Assembly (NCBI RefSeq): GCF_023556335.1
Contig: NZ_JAIKTS010000002.1
Location: 62,001-126,000 of the forward strand
DNA: 64,000 bases
Reading direction: 5' to 3'
Source of the DNA: Stenotrophomonas mori
GTDB taxonomy: Bacteria > Pseudomonadota > Gammaproteobacteria > Xanthomonadales > Xanthomonadaceae
Below, one piece after another: positions 16,673-27,108 of this stretch. The translations under genes were made by a program, and so were the position numbers. Position 1 is the first letter of the stretch. Every line of letters begins with the position of its first letter. The notes under the pieces were generated by a model. It did no database searches. It was not told the origin of the DNA and worked only from the letters and a program-made list of their open reading frames with translations.

Positions 16673-17238
16673 TCAGCCATACCGGCGCGGGCGGCGCATG
16701 GCGATGGCCGGGACCACCAGGATGAATACGGCCAGCCACCACGGCTGCGGCCAGGCGTTGCCGGTATCGAAGCCGACCGCCGACTGCGCCCGCGCGCCGC
16801 CCCGCGGCGGCGGCATCCGCAGCAGGAACCCCAAGCCCGGACAGGAAGGCCATCGGCGGGTACGGCAGGTTGCCCATGGCCGGCGCGCACCGGCCCTTCA
16901 CCGGCCTGCCTGGCAGCCGGCCCAGTGCGCAGACCAGCGCCGGCCGCCGCACCTGCACCGCTCGCGGCCGCACGTCCGCCAGGATCCGCCCCGGCGTCTG
17001 CAGCAGGATGGTGGCCAGCGCGGCCAGCGGCATCGCCATCACCCTCCTGCCGGCCGGACCGGCCGGCATCGGCTCGCAGCAGGCCGATGCCAGGGGCCGT
17101 GCCGGCGCCGTGCGCGCCGAGCTGGGCCCGGGCCTGCCCGGCGTGCAGGTCCGGGCCCACGCCAGCCAGCGCCTGCAGCGCGCCATGCTGCCTGCGCACG
17201 CCGCGCAGGCTGGCCAGTCCCCCGTCGTTCACGCCCAT
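16673..17238 (-). pseudogene. Decayed ABC-2 type exporter (ATPase plus permease remnants)
   Basis: Pieces of two genes are recognisable in different frames. From 17238 the frame LASLRGVRRQHGALQALAGV then GQARAQLGAHGAGTA resembles the start of an ABC ATPase up to a ruined Walker A. It moves to ABC-2 permease pieces in another frame (MAMPLAALATILLQTPGRIL; MGNLPYPPMAFLSGLGVP, cf. NLIYLPMAFLSGLW of the family). It ends in a third frame as GFDTGNAWPQPWWLAVFILV before a stop at 16673. A large deletion has joined ATPase start and permease end, with further frameshifts. It sits just upstream of the DesK/DesR genes, the place of the exporter they normally accompany. Confidence 0.75.
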
Positions 17239-17442
17239 CCGCCCGCTCCGCCCGGCAAGGGCACCAAGGTATCGGAGCGCGCCACCGCCCTGCAGTGCGG
17301 GCGGTCAGGCGAAGCGGGTGACACCCGTCACCTGCGCCATGCGCGGGCGTTGCCTAGAATCGGACCCCGTCGCCGGCGGGCCTGTCCCACCGGTTTGGAG
17401 TACCTTCCGTCACTTCTTCCCGCGGACACCGTCCTGTCTCCG

Positions 17443-18693
17443 ATGAACACCTCTTCCGACCTGCTCAAGGAACTGCGTATCGACCGTTCCGCACCGGCGG
17501 CACCCGGCCCGTCTTCGCCACGCCGCTGGCTGTGGTGGGTGATCGGCCTGCTGCTGGCCCTGCTGCTGGCGATCGCCGCCGGCATCTTCTTCAGCCGCGG
17601 CACGCCGGTGGTGGTGGAGACCGCACCGGTGGTCGCCATCGGCCAGGACAGCGCCAGCGCCTCGGTGCTCGATGCCAGCGGCTACGTGGTGGCGCGACGC
17701 ATGGCCACGGTCTCGGCCAAGATCACCGGCAAGGTGCGCGAGGTGATGATCGAGGAAGGCATGCGCGTGGAGGAAGGCCAGGTCATGGCCACGCTCGACC
17801 CGATCGACGCCAACGCGCAGCGCGCGCTCAACGCTGCCCAGCTCGATGCCGCGCGCAGCCAGGTCGACGGCCTGCAGGCCCAGTTGCGCCAGGCCGACGC
17901 GGACGCCCAGCGCCTGCAGCAGCTGGTGGGCCGGCAGCTGGTGTCGCGCTCGCAGTACGACCAGTCCGTCGCCCAACGCGACAGCCTGCGTGCGCAGCTG
18001 GCCACCGCACGCCACAACGCCCGGGTCGCGCAGGACGCGCTGGCCATCGCCGACCTGGGCGTGGACAATAACGTGGTGCGTGCGCCGTTCTCCGGGGTGG
18101 TCACCGCCAAGGCCGCGCAGCCGGGCGAGATCGTCTCGCCGCTGTCGGCCGGCGGCGGTTTCACCCGCACCGGCATCGGCACGATCGTGGACATGGATTC
18201 GCTGGAGATCGAGGTCGAGGTCGGCGAGGCCTACATCGGCCGCGTGCAGCCGAAGATGCCGGTGGAAGCCGTGCTCAACGCCTACCCGGACTGGAAGATC
18301 CCGGCCGAGGTGATCGCGATCATTCCCACCGCCGACCGCGGCAAGGCCACGGTCAAGGTGCGCGTGGCGCTGAAGGTGACGGACCCGCGCATCGTGCCGG
18401 AGATGGGCGTGCGGGTGAGTTTCCTGGAAAAGCCGACCGAGGCCGGGCAGAAGAAACCCGAAGGCGTGCGCGTACCGGCGGCGGCGATCGTGCAGCGCGG
18501 CCCGGACGCGGTGGCGTTCGTGGTCGGCGGCGACGACACGGTGCAGGCGCAGGTACTGAAGACCGGAGTGGAGATGGGCAAGGACCGGCAGGTGCTGTCG
18601 GGCCTGTCGGCGGGACAGACGGTGGTGGTGGACCCGCCGCCGGCGTTGAAGGAAGGCGACAAGGTGGCGCTGGCCGGCGACGCGGGGCGGTGA
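17443..18693 (+). CDS. Periplasmic membrane fusion protein of MacAB/ABC-type efflux system
   Basis: A 416-residue HlyD/RND-type adaptor. The N-terminal cytoplasmic tail is followed by one membrane anchor (WLWWVIGLLLALLLAIAAGIFF). Next come a lipoyl half-motif (VLDASGYVVARRMATVSAKI), an alpha-helical hairpin (about residues 125-205, ARSQVDGLQAQLRQADADAQ), the second lipoyl half (DNNVVRAPFSGVVTAKAAQPGE) and beta-barrel domains. Such proteins link an inner-membrane exporter to an outer-membrane channel. The ATPase and permease genes follow on the same strand, but only after an unusual 862-base repeat region. The ATG at 17443 was chosen; upstream in-frame sequence belongs to the decayed exporter. 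Confidence 0.92.
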   Translation: MNTSSDLLKELRIDRSAPAAPGPSSPRRWLWWVIGLLLALLLAIAAGIFFSRGTPVVVETAPVVAIGQDSASASVLDASGYVVARRMATVSAKITGKVREVMIEEGMRVEEGQVMATLDPIDANAQRALNAAQLDAARSQVDGLQAQLRQADADAQRLQQLVGRQLVSRSQYDQSVAQRDSLRAQLATARHNARVAQDALAIADLGVDNNVVRAPFSGVVTAKAAQPGEIVSPLSAGGGFTRTGIGTIVDMDSLEIEVEVGEAYIGRVQPKMPVEAVLNAYPDWKIPAEVIAIIPTADRGKATVKVRVALKVTDPRIVPEMGVRVSFLEKPTEAGQKKPEGVRVPAAAIVQRGPDAVAFVVGGDDTVQAQVLKTGVEMGKDRQVLSGLSAGQTVVVDPPPALKEGDKVALAGDAGR

Positions 18694-18764
18694 TGCGCAG
18701 TGGTCGGGCCGTGTGACGCCCGGCGTCGCTTGACGAACCACCCAGCAGGCAGCCACCTCGAATT

Positions 18765-18822
<58 letters not shown>

Positions 18823-18904
18823 CCGTGATTCTGCTGTTGCTCGTCGCTTTTGACTTCCGGGTCCCCTTCCGCAGCGACGGAGCCGGCGGGAAGAACCCGA
18901 AGGG

Positions 18905-19290
18905 CGACGTGCAGGGATGCACGTCGTTTTTCTACGCGACAGGGATGTCGCGTAGAAAAATCCCGCCGGCGGAGTGGACCCGGAGTGCCGCAGGCGCGGA
19001 GGGCGCGGAGGCAGGGGCGTGCTTTCTCTTGGTTACTTCTCTTTGCACGAGCAAAGAGAAGTAACTCGCTCCTGCGAAGCAGGAGTGAAAGCTCTGCTTT
19101 CATGTTTCCGCCTTGGTTGTTGCTTCTTTCCAAAGCCAAGGCCCAAGCAACGGCTGAAGCAGGATCAAGAGCTTTCGCTCCCCTTCGGGGCGCGAGCTAC
19201 TTTTCTTTGCTCGTGCAAAGAAAAGGTAGCCAAAAGAAACACGGGCCGGGCCGCGAGCCGATGCGGCTTCGCCGCATCGGTTCCCTGCGC
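18905..19290. repeat. Array of consecutive perfect stem-loops
   Basis: In order: CGACGTGCA/TGCACGTCG with loop GGGA (18905-18926); TTTTTCTACGCGACA/TGTCGCGTAGAAAAA with loop GGGA (18927-18960); GTTACTTCTCTTTGC/GCAAAGAGAAGTAAC with loop ACGA (19032-19065); CTCCTGC/GCAGGAG; GAAAGC/GCTTTC; CTTTTCTTTGC/GCAAAGAAAAG with loop TCGT near 19200-19230; CCGATGCGGC/GCCGCATCGG near 19259-19281. The first two share the same loop. The hairpins could terminate, attenuate or stabilise the operon message. Confidence 0.85.
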
Positions 19291-19420
19291 TCCTCGCGGG
19301 CCAGGGGGACGGCGCACAACTCGCTTCGCTCAGACACGTGCGCCTCTTCGCCCCCTGTCCCGCTGCGGTGCTCGGCCCGCTCTACGGCCGGGGAAGTCAG
19401 AAGCAGGAAGCAAAAGCAAC

Positions 19421-19450
19421 AACCGCAACCGCAACCGCAACCGCAACCGC
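19421..19450. repeat. Hexanucleotide tract (AACCGC)5
   Basis: Five perfect AACCGC units lie about 100 bases before the ABC ATPase start codon. This is a second slippage-prone tract in the same island, of different sequence from the TGCTGT tract. Confidence 0.95.
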
Positions 19451-19555
19451 CGAAGCATCACATCCATCCACCCGCTCCCGCCCCAGGCGGGAGGATGAAA
19501 GCAGAACGGCGCGGCAGCGCCCACCATCCACCGCATCACCCGCAGAGGACCACCC

Positions 19556-20242
<687 letters not shown>

Positions 20243-20254
20243 GGGAGCCCGGTC

Positions 20255-21409
20255 ATGAACTATTTCTCGTTGATATGGGCGCAGCTGTTCCGCAGCCGCA
20301 CCCGCACGCTGTTCACGCTGCTGTCGGTGGTCACCGCGTTCCTGCTGTTCGGGATGCTCGATTCGGTGCGGGTGGCGTTCACCAGCGGCGGCAGCGTCGC
20401 CGGCGCCAACCGCCTGGTCGTCGCCTCGCGGCTGTCGATCACCCAGTCGCTGCCGATCCGGCTGGAACCGCAGATCCGCCAAGTGGCCGGGGTGCGCGAC
20501 GTCACCTACGGCATGTGGTTCGGCGGCATCTACCAGGACCCCAAGAACTTCTTCCCGAGCTTCTCGGTGGCACCCAACTACTTCGACATCTACCGCGAGC
20601 TCGAGATTCCCGACGACCAGCTCGACGCCTTCCGCACTACCCGCACCGGGGCCATCGTCGGCGCCTCGCTCGCCCGGGAGTTCGGCTGGAAGATCGGCGA
20701 CACGCTCCCGATGCAGGCCACGATCTTCCCGCGCGGCGGCAGCAACGACTGGCCACTGGAGCTGGTCGGCATCTTCCACGCGGACACCGCCACCGCGGAG
20801 AACCAGGAACGCCAGTTGATGATGAACTGGAAGTACTTCGACGAATCCAACGACTACATCAAGAACCAGGTCAGCTGGTACACGGTGACGCTGGACAACC
20901 CCGACCATGCCTCGCGCGTGGCGCAGGCCATCGACGCGATCTCGGCCAACTCCGACCACGAGACCAAGAGCCAGACCGAATCGGCGTTCCAGCAGGCCTT
21001 CATCAAGCAGTTCGCCGACATCGGCATGATCGTCACCTCGATCATGGGTGCGGTGTTCTTCACCCTGCTGCTGCTGACCGGCAACACCATGGCGCAGGCG
21101 GTGCGCGAGCGCATCCCCGAGCTGGCCACGCTGAAGACGCTGGGCTTCAAGGACGGCACGGTGCTGATGCTGGTGATGGTCGAGTCGGTGCTGCTGGTGG
21201 GCCTGGGCGGCGCGATCGGCCTGGGCCTGGCGGCGCTGGCGCTGCCGGCGATGGCCCCCAGGACCATGGGCATGCTGCCACCGCAGGTACCGCTGCAGAC
21301 CTGGCTGATGGGCCTGGGGCTGATCGTGCTGATCGGCCTGGTGGTGGGCGTGCTGCCGGCGCTGCGCGCCAAGCGGCTGAAGATCGTCGACGCGCTGGCC
21401 GGACGCTGA
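20255..21409 (+). CDS. ABC transporter permease, FtsX family (first of two)
   Basis: A 384-residue permease. One membrane helix near the N-terminus (TLFTLLSVVTAFLLFGMLDS) is followed by a ~230-residue periplasmic MacB-type core domain, then three C-terminal helices carrying the FtsX domain (IGMIVTSIMGAVFFTLLLLTG; VPLQTWLMGLGLIVLIGLVV). The sequence MAQAVRERIPELATLKTLGF is the conserved cytoplasmic coupling segment. It pairs with the next gene as the second half of the transporter. The substrate is not indicated by the sequence. Confidence 0.93.
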   Translation: MNYFSLIWAQLFRSRTRTLFTLLSVVTAFLLFGMLDSVRVAFTSGGSVAGANRLVVASRLSITQSLPIRLEPQIRQVAGVRDVTYGMWFGGIYQDPKNFFPSFSVAPNYFDIYRELEIPDDQLDAFRTTRTGAIVGASLAREFGWKIGDTLPMQATIFPRGGSNDWPLELVGIFHADTATAENQERQLMMNWKYFDESNDYIKNQVSWYTVTLDNPDHASRVAQAIDAISANSDHETKSQTESAFQQAFIKQFADIGMIVTSIMGAVFFTLLLLTGNTMAQAVRERIPELATLKTLGFKDGTVLMLVMVESVLLVGLGGAIGLGLAALALPAMAPRTMGMLPPQVPLQTWLMGLGLIVLIGLVVGVLPALRAKRLKIVDALAGR

Positions 21410-21419
21410 GGAGAAGAGC

Positions 21420-22727
21420 ATGAAGACATTCGTTTCCAATGCCGTGGTGATCCTCGTGCTGGCCATCGGCCTCGTCCTGTGGATCGCCCTGCCATGGGTC
21501 GGCGTGCTGGCCGTGGTCGTCGCCATCGCGCTGTGGCTGCCGCTCAGCCGCGGCGGGCGGCTGGCGCTGGCCGCCACCCGCATCGGCCTGTCCAGCCTGC
21601 CGCAGCGCTGGGGCGCCTCCTCGGTGATCGTGGTCGGCATCGCCGGCGTGGTCGGCGTGCTGGTGGCGATGCTGGCGATGGGCGAAGGCTTCCGGGCCAC
21701 GCTCAACAGCACCGGCGACGACACCACCGCCATCGTGCTGCGCGGCGGCTCGCAGGCCGAGACCAACTCGGTCATCACCCGCGAACAGGTGCCGCTGCTG
21801 GGCAACCTTCCCGGGGTGGCGCGCGACCCCGAGGGACGGGCACTGCTGTCCCCGGAACTGTCGCAGGTGGTCAACCTGGTGTCCCGTGGCGACGGCACCG
21901 ACGTCAACGCCCAGTTCCGCGGCGTCGGCGACATGGCCTGGACGGTGCACGACAAGGTGAGGATCACCGAGGGCCGCGCGTTCAAGCCCGGACTGCGCGA
22001 GATCGTGGTCGGCGAGGGTGCGCGCGGCCAGTTCCGCGACATGGAGGTCGGCGCGACCCTGACCCTCGGCAACCAGGCCTGGACGGTGGTGGGCACGTTC
22101 GCGTCCGGCGACGCGCACGACTCGGAGTTGTGGACCGATGCCCAGACCCTGGCCACGACCTACCAGCGCGGCGCCTGGCAGTCGATCAGCGTGCGTACCG
22201 AGGGCGCCTCCGGCTTCCAGCGGTTCAAGGAGGCGGTGGCCGCGGACCCGCGCCTGAAGCTGGACGTGGAGACCACCGGCGACTACTACCGCAAGCAGGC
22301 CGGCGGACTGAACACGCTGGTCAGCGTCCTGGGCACGGTGATCGGCGCTATCATGGCGATCGGCGCCGTGTTCGGTGCGCTCAACACCATGTACGCGGCC
22401 GTGGCCACCCGCGCCCGCGAGATCGCGACCATGCGCGCGATCGGTTTCCGCAGCCTGCCGGTGGTCGTCGCGGTGATGCTGGAGACCCTGCTGTTGGCGC
22501 TGGCCGGCGGCCTGTTCGGCTGCGCCGTGGCCTGGCTGGTGTTCAACGGCTACAGCGTCTCCACCATCGGCAGCAACTTCAGCGCGGTGGTGTTCAAGTT
22601 CCACGTCACCCCCGGACTGTTGTGGAGCGGGCTGAAGTGGGCGCTGGGCATCGGCCTGGCCGGCGGCCTGTTCCCGGCCCTGCGGGCGGCGCGGCTGCCC
22701 ATCACCACGGCCCTGCGCGAAACCTGA
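21420..22727 (+). CDS. ABC transporter permease, FtsX family (second of two)
   Basis: A 435-residue permease with two extra N-terminal hydrophobic segments (VVILVLAIGLVLWIALPWVG), a periplasmic MacB-core-like domain, and three C-terminal FtsX-domain helices around ARAREIATMRAIGFRSLPVVV, the ATPase-coupling segment. It starts 10 bases after the preceding permease. With the fusion protein and ATPase it completes a tripartite MacAB-like exporter built from two different permease subunits, a common form in this bacterial family. Confidence 0.93.
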   Translation: MKTFVSNAVVILVLAIGLVLWIALPWVGVLAVVVAIALWLPLSRGGRLALAATRIGLSSLPQRWGASSVIVVGIAGVVGVLVAMLAMGEGFRATLNSTGDDTTAIVLRGGSQAETNSVITREQVPLLGNLPGVARDPEGRALLSPELSQVVNLVSRGDGTDVNAQFRGVGDMAWTVHDKVRITEGRAFKPGLREIVVGEGARGQFRDMEVGATLTLGNQAWTVVGTFASGDAHDSELWTDAQTLATTYQRGAWQSISVRTEGASGFQRFKEAVAADPRLKLDVETTGDYYRKQAGGLNTLVSVLGTVIGAIMAIGAVFGALNTMYAAVATRAREIATMRAIGFRSLPVVVAVMLETLLLALAGGLFGCAVAWLVFNGYSVSTIGSNFSAVVFKFHVTPGLLWSGLKWALGIGLAGGLFPALRAARLPITTALRET

Positions 22728-22957
22728 ACGCGCCCGGCGCGGCGGCGTCCGGGGCGCCGCCGCACCGACCGCACGCCGGTCGCCGCGACGGGATGGCGGA
22801 AACTTTTCCTTCGCGCATCTATCCGTATGGTCCATCATGCGCCCCGCCGGAGAAACCTCCGGAGGTGGCGCGACGGCGTAACGACGGATGCCGCGCCCCT
22901 CCCCCCGCGGTGATCGCATCCGTTCATTTCGTAGTCAGTAAAGGAAAACCCCCGAAG

Positions 22958-25810
22958 ATGTCTTTGAAGTCCACCCCCCTCCGCTCTGCGATCGCGCTGG
23001 CACTCGCCACCGGCTGCAGCGCCCCCGCCCTCGCACAGTCCGACAGCGACGGCACCACCACCCTGGACCGCGTGGAGATCACCGGCTCGCGCATCCGCCA
23101 GGCCAATCTCGAAACCGCCAAGCCGGTCATCGCGCTCAGCCGGGCCGAGATCGAGAAGAAGGGCTACGTCAACGTCGCCGACATCCTGCAGGACGTCACC
23201 GCCGCCGGTGCGCCGGCGCTGAGCCGCGCGTCGGCGCTGTCCTCGGGCCGCGATTACGGCGGCATGTTCGTCAGCCTGCGCAACCTCGGCCCCGAGCGCA
23301 GCCTGGTGCTGATCGACGGCCGCCGCATGGGCGTGAGCGCCGGCGGCTACGCCGACGTCGGCTCGATCCCCTCGGCCATCGTCGAACGCGTGGAAGTGCT
23401 GACCGACGGCGCCTCGGCGCTGTACGGCTCGGACGCCATCGCCGGCGTGGTCAACATCATCACCCGCAAGAACTTCGACGGCGGCCAGGCCAACGCCTAC
23501 ATCGGCCAGTACAGCGAAGGCGACGGCCAGAAGCACTCCTACAGCGCCACCTACGGCAAGACCTTCGAGCGCGGCTGGATCACCGTCGGCGCCGAGAAGG
23601 TCGAGGAAGACCCGGTGCTGGGCGGCGCGCGCGAGTTCACCGCCTACCCGAACGGCCCGTACCACCCCAACGACGGCCTGAACGGCACCACGCAGTGGGG
23701 CTGGGTGGACGTCGACGGCAGCAAGCTCAGCGTCGGCCCCGGCGGCGACCCCTCGGACGTGGGCAACTTCCGCCCCACCGGCCAGTTCCCGCAGGCCAAC
23801 ACCAAGACCAACATGACGCTGCTGTCCTCGCTGCAGCGCAAGTCGGCCTTCGCCAACGGCGGCTTCGACATCACCGACAACCTGCGCATTGTCGGCGACG
23901 TGCTGTACAGCGAGCGCGAGTCGGTCAAGCAGCTGGCGGGCTACCCGTACCAGGTGTCCTCGGCCCAGGTCGCCTCCGGCGCGCGTGCGCCGCTGTCCAA
24001 GGACAGCGTCTTCAACCACTGGGGCAAGGACGTGCTGTTCGCGCACCGCACCGAAGAGTACCCGCGTGCGACCAACAACAGCCTGACCACCAAGCGCGCC
24101 AGCCTCGGCCTGGAAGGCAGCTTCGAGACCGGCGAGCGCTACTGGGACTGGAACGTCAGCTACATGTACAACCGCAACGAAGGCAAGCGCCACACGTTGC
24201 AGAGCATGTACCAGCCCAACGCCAACACCGCGGTCGGGCCGTCGTTCATCGACGCCGACGGCGTGGCCCGCTGCGGCAGCCCGGGCAACGTGATCCAGGG
24301 CTGCGTGCCGTGGAATCCGCTGGCCCCGATGGGCAGCGACGCGGTCGGTTCGCTCGGCGACCCGGCGGTGCGCGACTACCTGTTCACCCGCTTCAAGGAC
24401 GACATCCAGAGCACCACCAAGGTGGCCAGCGCCAACCTGTCCGGCTCGCTGTTCGCGCTGCCGGCCGGCGACGTGCTGATGGCCTTCGGCGTCGAGCACC
24501 GCGAAGAGGAAGCCAGCTACGTGCCGGACCTGATGGTGCAGAAGGGCGAGATCGCCGGCACCAGCGGCCAGCCGACCCGCGGCGCCTACAAGCTCGATGA
24601 GGCCTATGTCGAGTTCCAGGTGCCGCTGCTGTCCGACCTGCCGTTCGCGCGCGAACTGTCGCTGGATCTGGCCGGCCGCTACTCCGACTACGACAACTTC
24701 GGCTCCACCACCAACAGCAAGTTCGGCCTGAAGTGGAAGCCGATCGACGACCTGCTGGTGCGCGCCACCTACGGCACCGGCTTCCGGGCGCCGACCGTGG
24801 ACGACCTGTACGGCGGCACGGTGACCACCCGCGACCGCATCACCGATCCGTGCGACCGGTCCTTCGGCGCCGCCGCACGCAACGATGCGGTCGCCGCCCG
24901 CTGCGCCGCGGCCGGCCTGGGCCCGGACTTCCGCCAGAAGACCGGCGACGGCGAGGTCGCCACCACCTCCGGTGCGCAGGCCGTGACCGACTTCACCTCC
25001 GGCTCCAACCCGGACCTGAAGCCGGAAACCGCCAAGACCTGGACCGTGGGCCTGGTGTACAGCCCCGAGTTCGTGTCGGGCCTGGACGTCAGCCTGGACT
25101 GGTGGAAGATCCGCATCAACAACGTGATCGTGGGCGAGTCGGCCACCGACATCCTCAACCAGTGCTACGTGCAGGGCATCGATTCGGCCTGTACGCGTTT
25201 CACCCGCTACGGCTCGGGCAGCAACCAGGGCCAGGTCAGCGGCATGAACCGCTCGCTCAACAACGCCGGCTACCAGGAAACCGCGGGCTACGACCTGGGT
25301 GTCCGCTACCGCCTGCCGGAGCTGGCCATCGGCCGCTTCGCGATCAACTGGAACACCACCTACGTGGACTACCTGTCGCGCAAGAGCGACAACGTGGACA
25401 CCACGCCGGTGGAACAGTTCACCGGCTGGGGTGGCGACTTCCGGGTGCGCTCCAACTTCAACCTCGATTGGCAGTACGGTGACCTGGGCATCGGCTGGAC
25501 CACCCGCTTCTACTCGGGCATGAAGGAGAAGTGCTCCTACGACCTGAACGGCGGGCCGGAGTGCAATATTCCGGACTTCCGCTCCGGGTACACGGACATG
25601 CAGCCCAGCCGCAAGGTCGGCTCCAACACCTTCCACGACCTGCAGGTGCGCTACGCCCTGCCGTGGGACGGCACCGTGTCGCTGGGCGTGAACAACGTCT
25701 TCAAGCACGAAGGTCCGATCATGTACAGCCAGCCGAACAGCAGCTTCACCTACTACGGTGGCTTCGACATCGGCCGCTTCATCTACATGAAGTACCAGCA
25801 GCGCTTCTGA
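22958..25810 (+). CDS. TonB-dependent outer membrane receptor
   Basis: A 950-residue receptor. A signal peptide (to about ALAQ, residue 27) is followed by a plug domain with VEITGSRIRQANLETAKPV, LVLIDGRRMGVSAGGYADV and GASALYGSDAIAGVVNIITR, and a ~700-residue 22-stranded barrel. It ends in an aromatic residue (YQQRF) needed for outer-membrane insertion. Such receptors import siderophores, saccharides or peptides using the TonB/ExbBD system. The upstream frame is open for another 490 codons through the permease gene, but the ATG at 22958 follows an AAAGGAAA site and gives the signal peptide. The ligand is unknown. A terminator hairpin follows. Confidence 0.94.
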   Translation: MSLKSTPLRSAIALALATGCSAPALAQSDSDGTTTLDRVEITGSRIRQANLETAKPVIALSRAEIEKKGYVNVADILQDVTAAGAPALSRASALSSGRDYGGMFVSLRNLGPERSLVLIDGRRMGVSAGGYADVGSIPSAIVERVEVLTDGASALYGSDAIAGVVNIITRKNFDGGQANAYIGQYSEGDGQKHSYSATYGKTFERGWITVGAEKVEEDPVLGGAREFTAYPNGPYHPNDGLNGTTQWGWVDVDGSKLSVGPGGDPSDVGNFRPTGQFPQANTKTNMTLLSSLQRKSAFANGGFDITDNLRIVGDVLYSERESVKQLAGYPYQVSSAQVASGARAPLSKDSVFNHWGKDVLFAHRTEEYPRATNNSLTTKRASLGLEGSFETGERYWDWNVSYMYNRNEGKRHTLQSMYQPNANTAVGPSFIDADGVARCGSPGNVIQGCVPWNPLAPMGSDAVGSLGDPAVRDYLFTRFKDDIQSTTKVASANLSGSLFALPAGDVLMAFGVEHREEEASYVPDLMVQKGEIAGTSGQPTRGAYKLDEAYVEFQVPLLSDLPFARELSLDLAGRYSDYDNFGSTTNSKFGLKWKPIDDLLVRATYGTGFRAPTVDDLYGGTVTTRDRITDPCDRSFGAAARNDAVAARCAAAGLGPDFRQKTGDGEVATTSGAQAVTDFTSGSNPDLKPETAKTWTVGLVYSPEFVSGLDVSLDWWKIRINNVIVGESATDILNQCYVQGIDSACTRFTRYGSGSNQGQVSGMNRSLNNAGYQETAGYDLGVRYRLPELAIGRFAINWNTTYVDYLSRKSDNVDTTPVEQFTGWGGDFRVRSNFNLDWQYGDLGIGWTTRFYSGMKEKCSYDLNGGPECNIPDFRSGYTDMQPSRKVGSNTFHDLQVRYALPWDGTVSLGVNNVFKHEGPIMYSQPNSSFTYYGGFDIGRFIYMKYQQRF

Positions 25811-25830
25811 TCGCCGCGACACCGCAACAA

Positions 25831-25858
25831 GGCAAAGGCACCGCAAGGTGCCTTTGCC
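25831..25858 (+). terminator. Rho-independent-type terminator after TonB-dependent receptor
   Basis: Twelve-base perfect arms, GGCAAAGGCACC and GGTGCCTTTGCC, enclose loop GCAA, followed by GTTTCC. It is positioned 20 bases after the receptor stop codon. Confidence 0.8.
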
Positions 25859-25979
25859 GTTTCCGGAGCCGTCGCGAAACCGAACACCCCACAACCGTCA
25901 TCGCATTGTCATCCGCATGCGGTAGAGCCGCGGCGGTACAGCCGCTACCGTGGCGCGTTCCCCGTTCCGGATCCCCGCC

Positions 25980-27092
25980 ATGCTGCGTTCGCTGGCGCTG
26001 GCCTGCGTCTGCGTGATGCTGGCCGGCTTCGCCCTCTCCTCGCCCCTTCCCCCGCTCTCGCTCAGCGCGCGCCTGGCCGCGCCGGGCGGCACCTCGCCGC
26101 TGGTCCCGCGCGCGCGCATCGACGCGCTGCTCGCCACGCTGCCGCACCGCGAGGGCCGCGTCGCCGGCAGCGACGGCGTCGCACTGCACTGGATCGCCTT
26201 CGACCCCGGCGACTACCGCCTGCAGTACCGCTATCTCGGCCAGGGCGATCCCTTCCCCGAATTCGCGATGGACGCCTCCGCGCCGGCCGCGACCGCGCCC
26301 GCGCCCGCCCCGCGCGGCACGGTGATCCTGCTGCATGGCTGGATGATGGACGGCGGTTCGCTGCTGCCCTGGGCCCTGCACCTGGCCGAGGGCGGCTACC
26401 GCACGATCGCCCTGGACCTGCGCAACCACGGCCGCTCCGGGCACGCGCCCTCCGGCTACGGCACCCGCGAGGGCCGCGATGTCGCCGCCGCCCTGCAGGC
26501 GCTGGAGGCCGTTGGCGAGATCGATGGCCCGGTGCACCTGATGGGGGTGTCCTACGGGGCCGCGACCGCCATCTTCGCCGCCCGCGAGCTCGGCCCGCGG
26601 CTGCGCAGCGTGGTGGCGATGGAGTCCTTCGACAACGCCGGCCAGGCGATCCGGGCGATGGTGCCGCACATGCTCTCGCGCCCGCCCGAGCGCTTCGGCG
26701 ATCGCCTTGCGCTGCCGCTGGCACGCTGGCAGTACGGCGGCCGCGGGCTGGACGATGCCATCGCCGCGGCCGACCGCCGGCTCGGCCTCGACCTGGACCG
26801 CGTGGACGTGGGCCGGGCGCTGGCGCAGGTGCCCAGCTGCGTGCTGCTGATGCACGGCCGCGACGACGCGCACATTCCGGTGGCGCAGGGCCGCGCCCTG
26901 GCCGCGGCCGCGCCGCGCGCCCGCTACCTGGAGCTGGCGGACGAGGACCACCTGAGCCTGCCGATGCGCCTGGACCGTCTTTCCGGCGTGGTCGACGACT
27001 GGCTGGCGCGGGTGCCGGCCGCCGGCGCGCCCTGCCCGGCGCCGGCCCCGGCATTGCCGCCCGCGGTGACCGGCGGCCTGGCCGCGCGCTGA
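25980..27092 (+). CDS. Secreted or membrane-anchored alpha/beta hydrolase
   Basis: A 370-residue alpha/beta hydrolase with an N-terminal hydrophobic segment (LRSLALACVCVMLAGFALS) that may export or anchor it. The oxyanion region is ILLHGWMMDGG. Catalytic Ser191 sits in the elbow MGVSYGA. The acid is in LMHGRDDAHIPV and the catalytic His in DEDHLSLP. The C-terminus is Pro/Ala-rich. A GTG at 25950 could extend the protein by 10 residues, but the ATG gives the better leader. Its 3' end converges with the acylase gene 16 bases away. The substrate is unknown; esters or amides are likely. Confidence 0.88.
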   Translation: MLRSLALACVCVMLAGFALSSPLPPLSLSARLAAPGGTSPLVPRARIDALLATLPHREGRVAGSDGVALHWIAFDPGDYRLQYRYLGQGDPFPEFAMDASAPAATAPAPAPRGTVILLHGWMMDGGSLLPWALHLAEGGYRTIALDLRNHGRSGHAPSGYGTREGRDVAAALQALEAVGEIDGPVHLMGVSYGAATAIFAARELGPRLRSVVAMESFDNAGQAIRAMVPHMLSRPPERFGDRLALPLARWQYGGRGLDDAIAAADRRLGLDLDRVDVGRALAQVPSCVLLMHGRDDAHIPVAQGRALAAAAPRARYLELADEDHLSLPMRLDRLSGVVDDWLARVPAAGAPCPAPAPALPPAVTGGLAAR

Positions 27093-27108
27093 GCCGCGGC
27101 CGCCGCGC

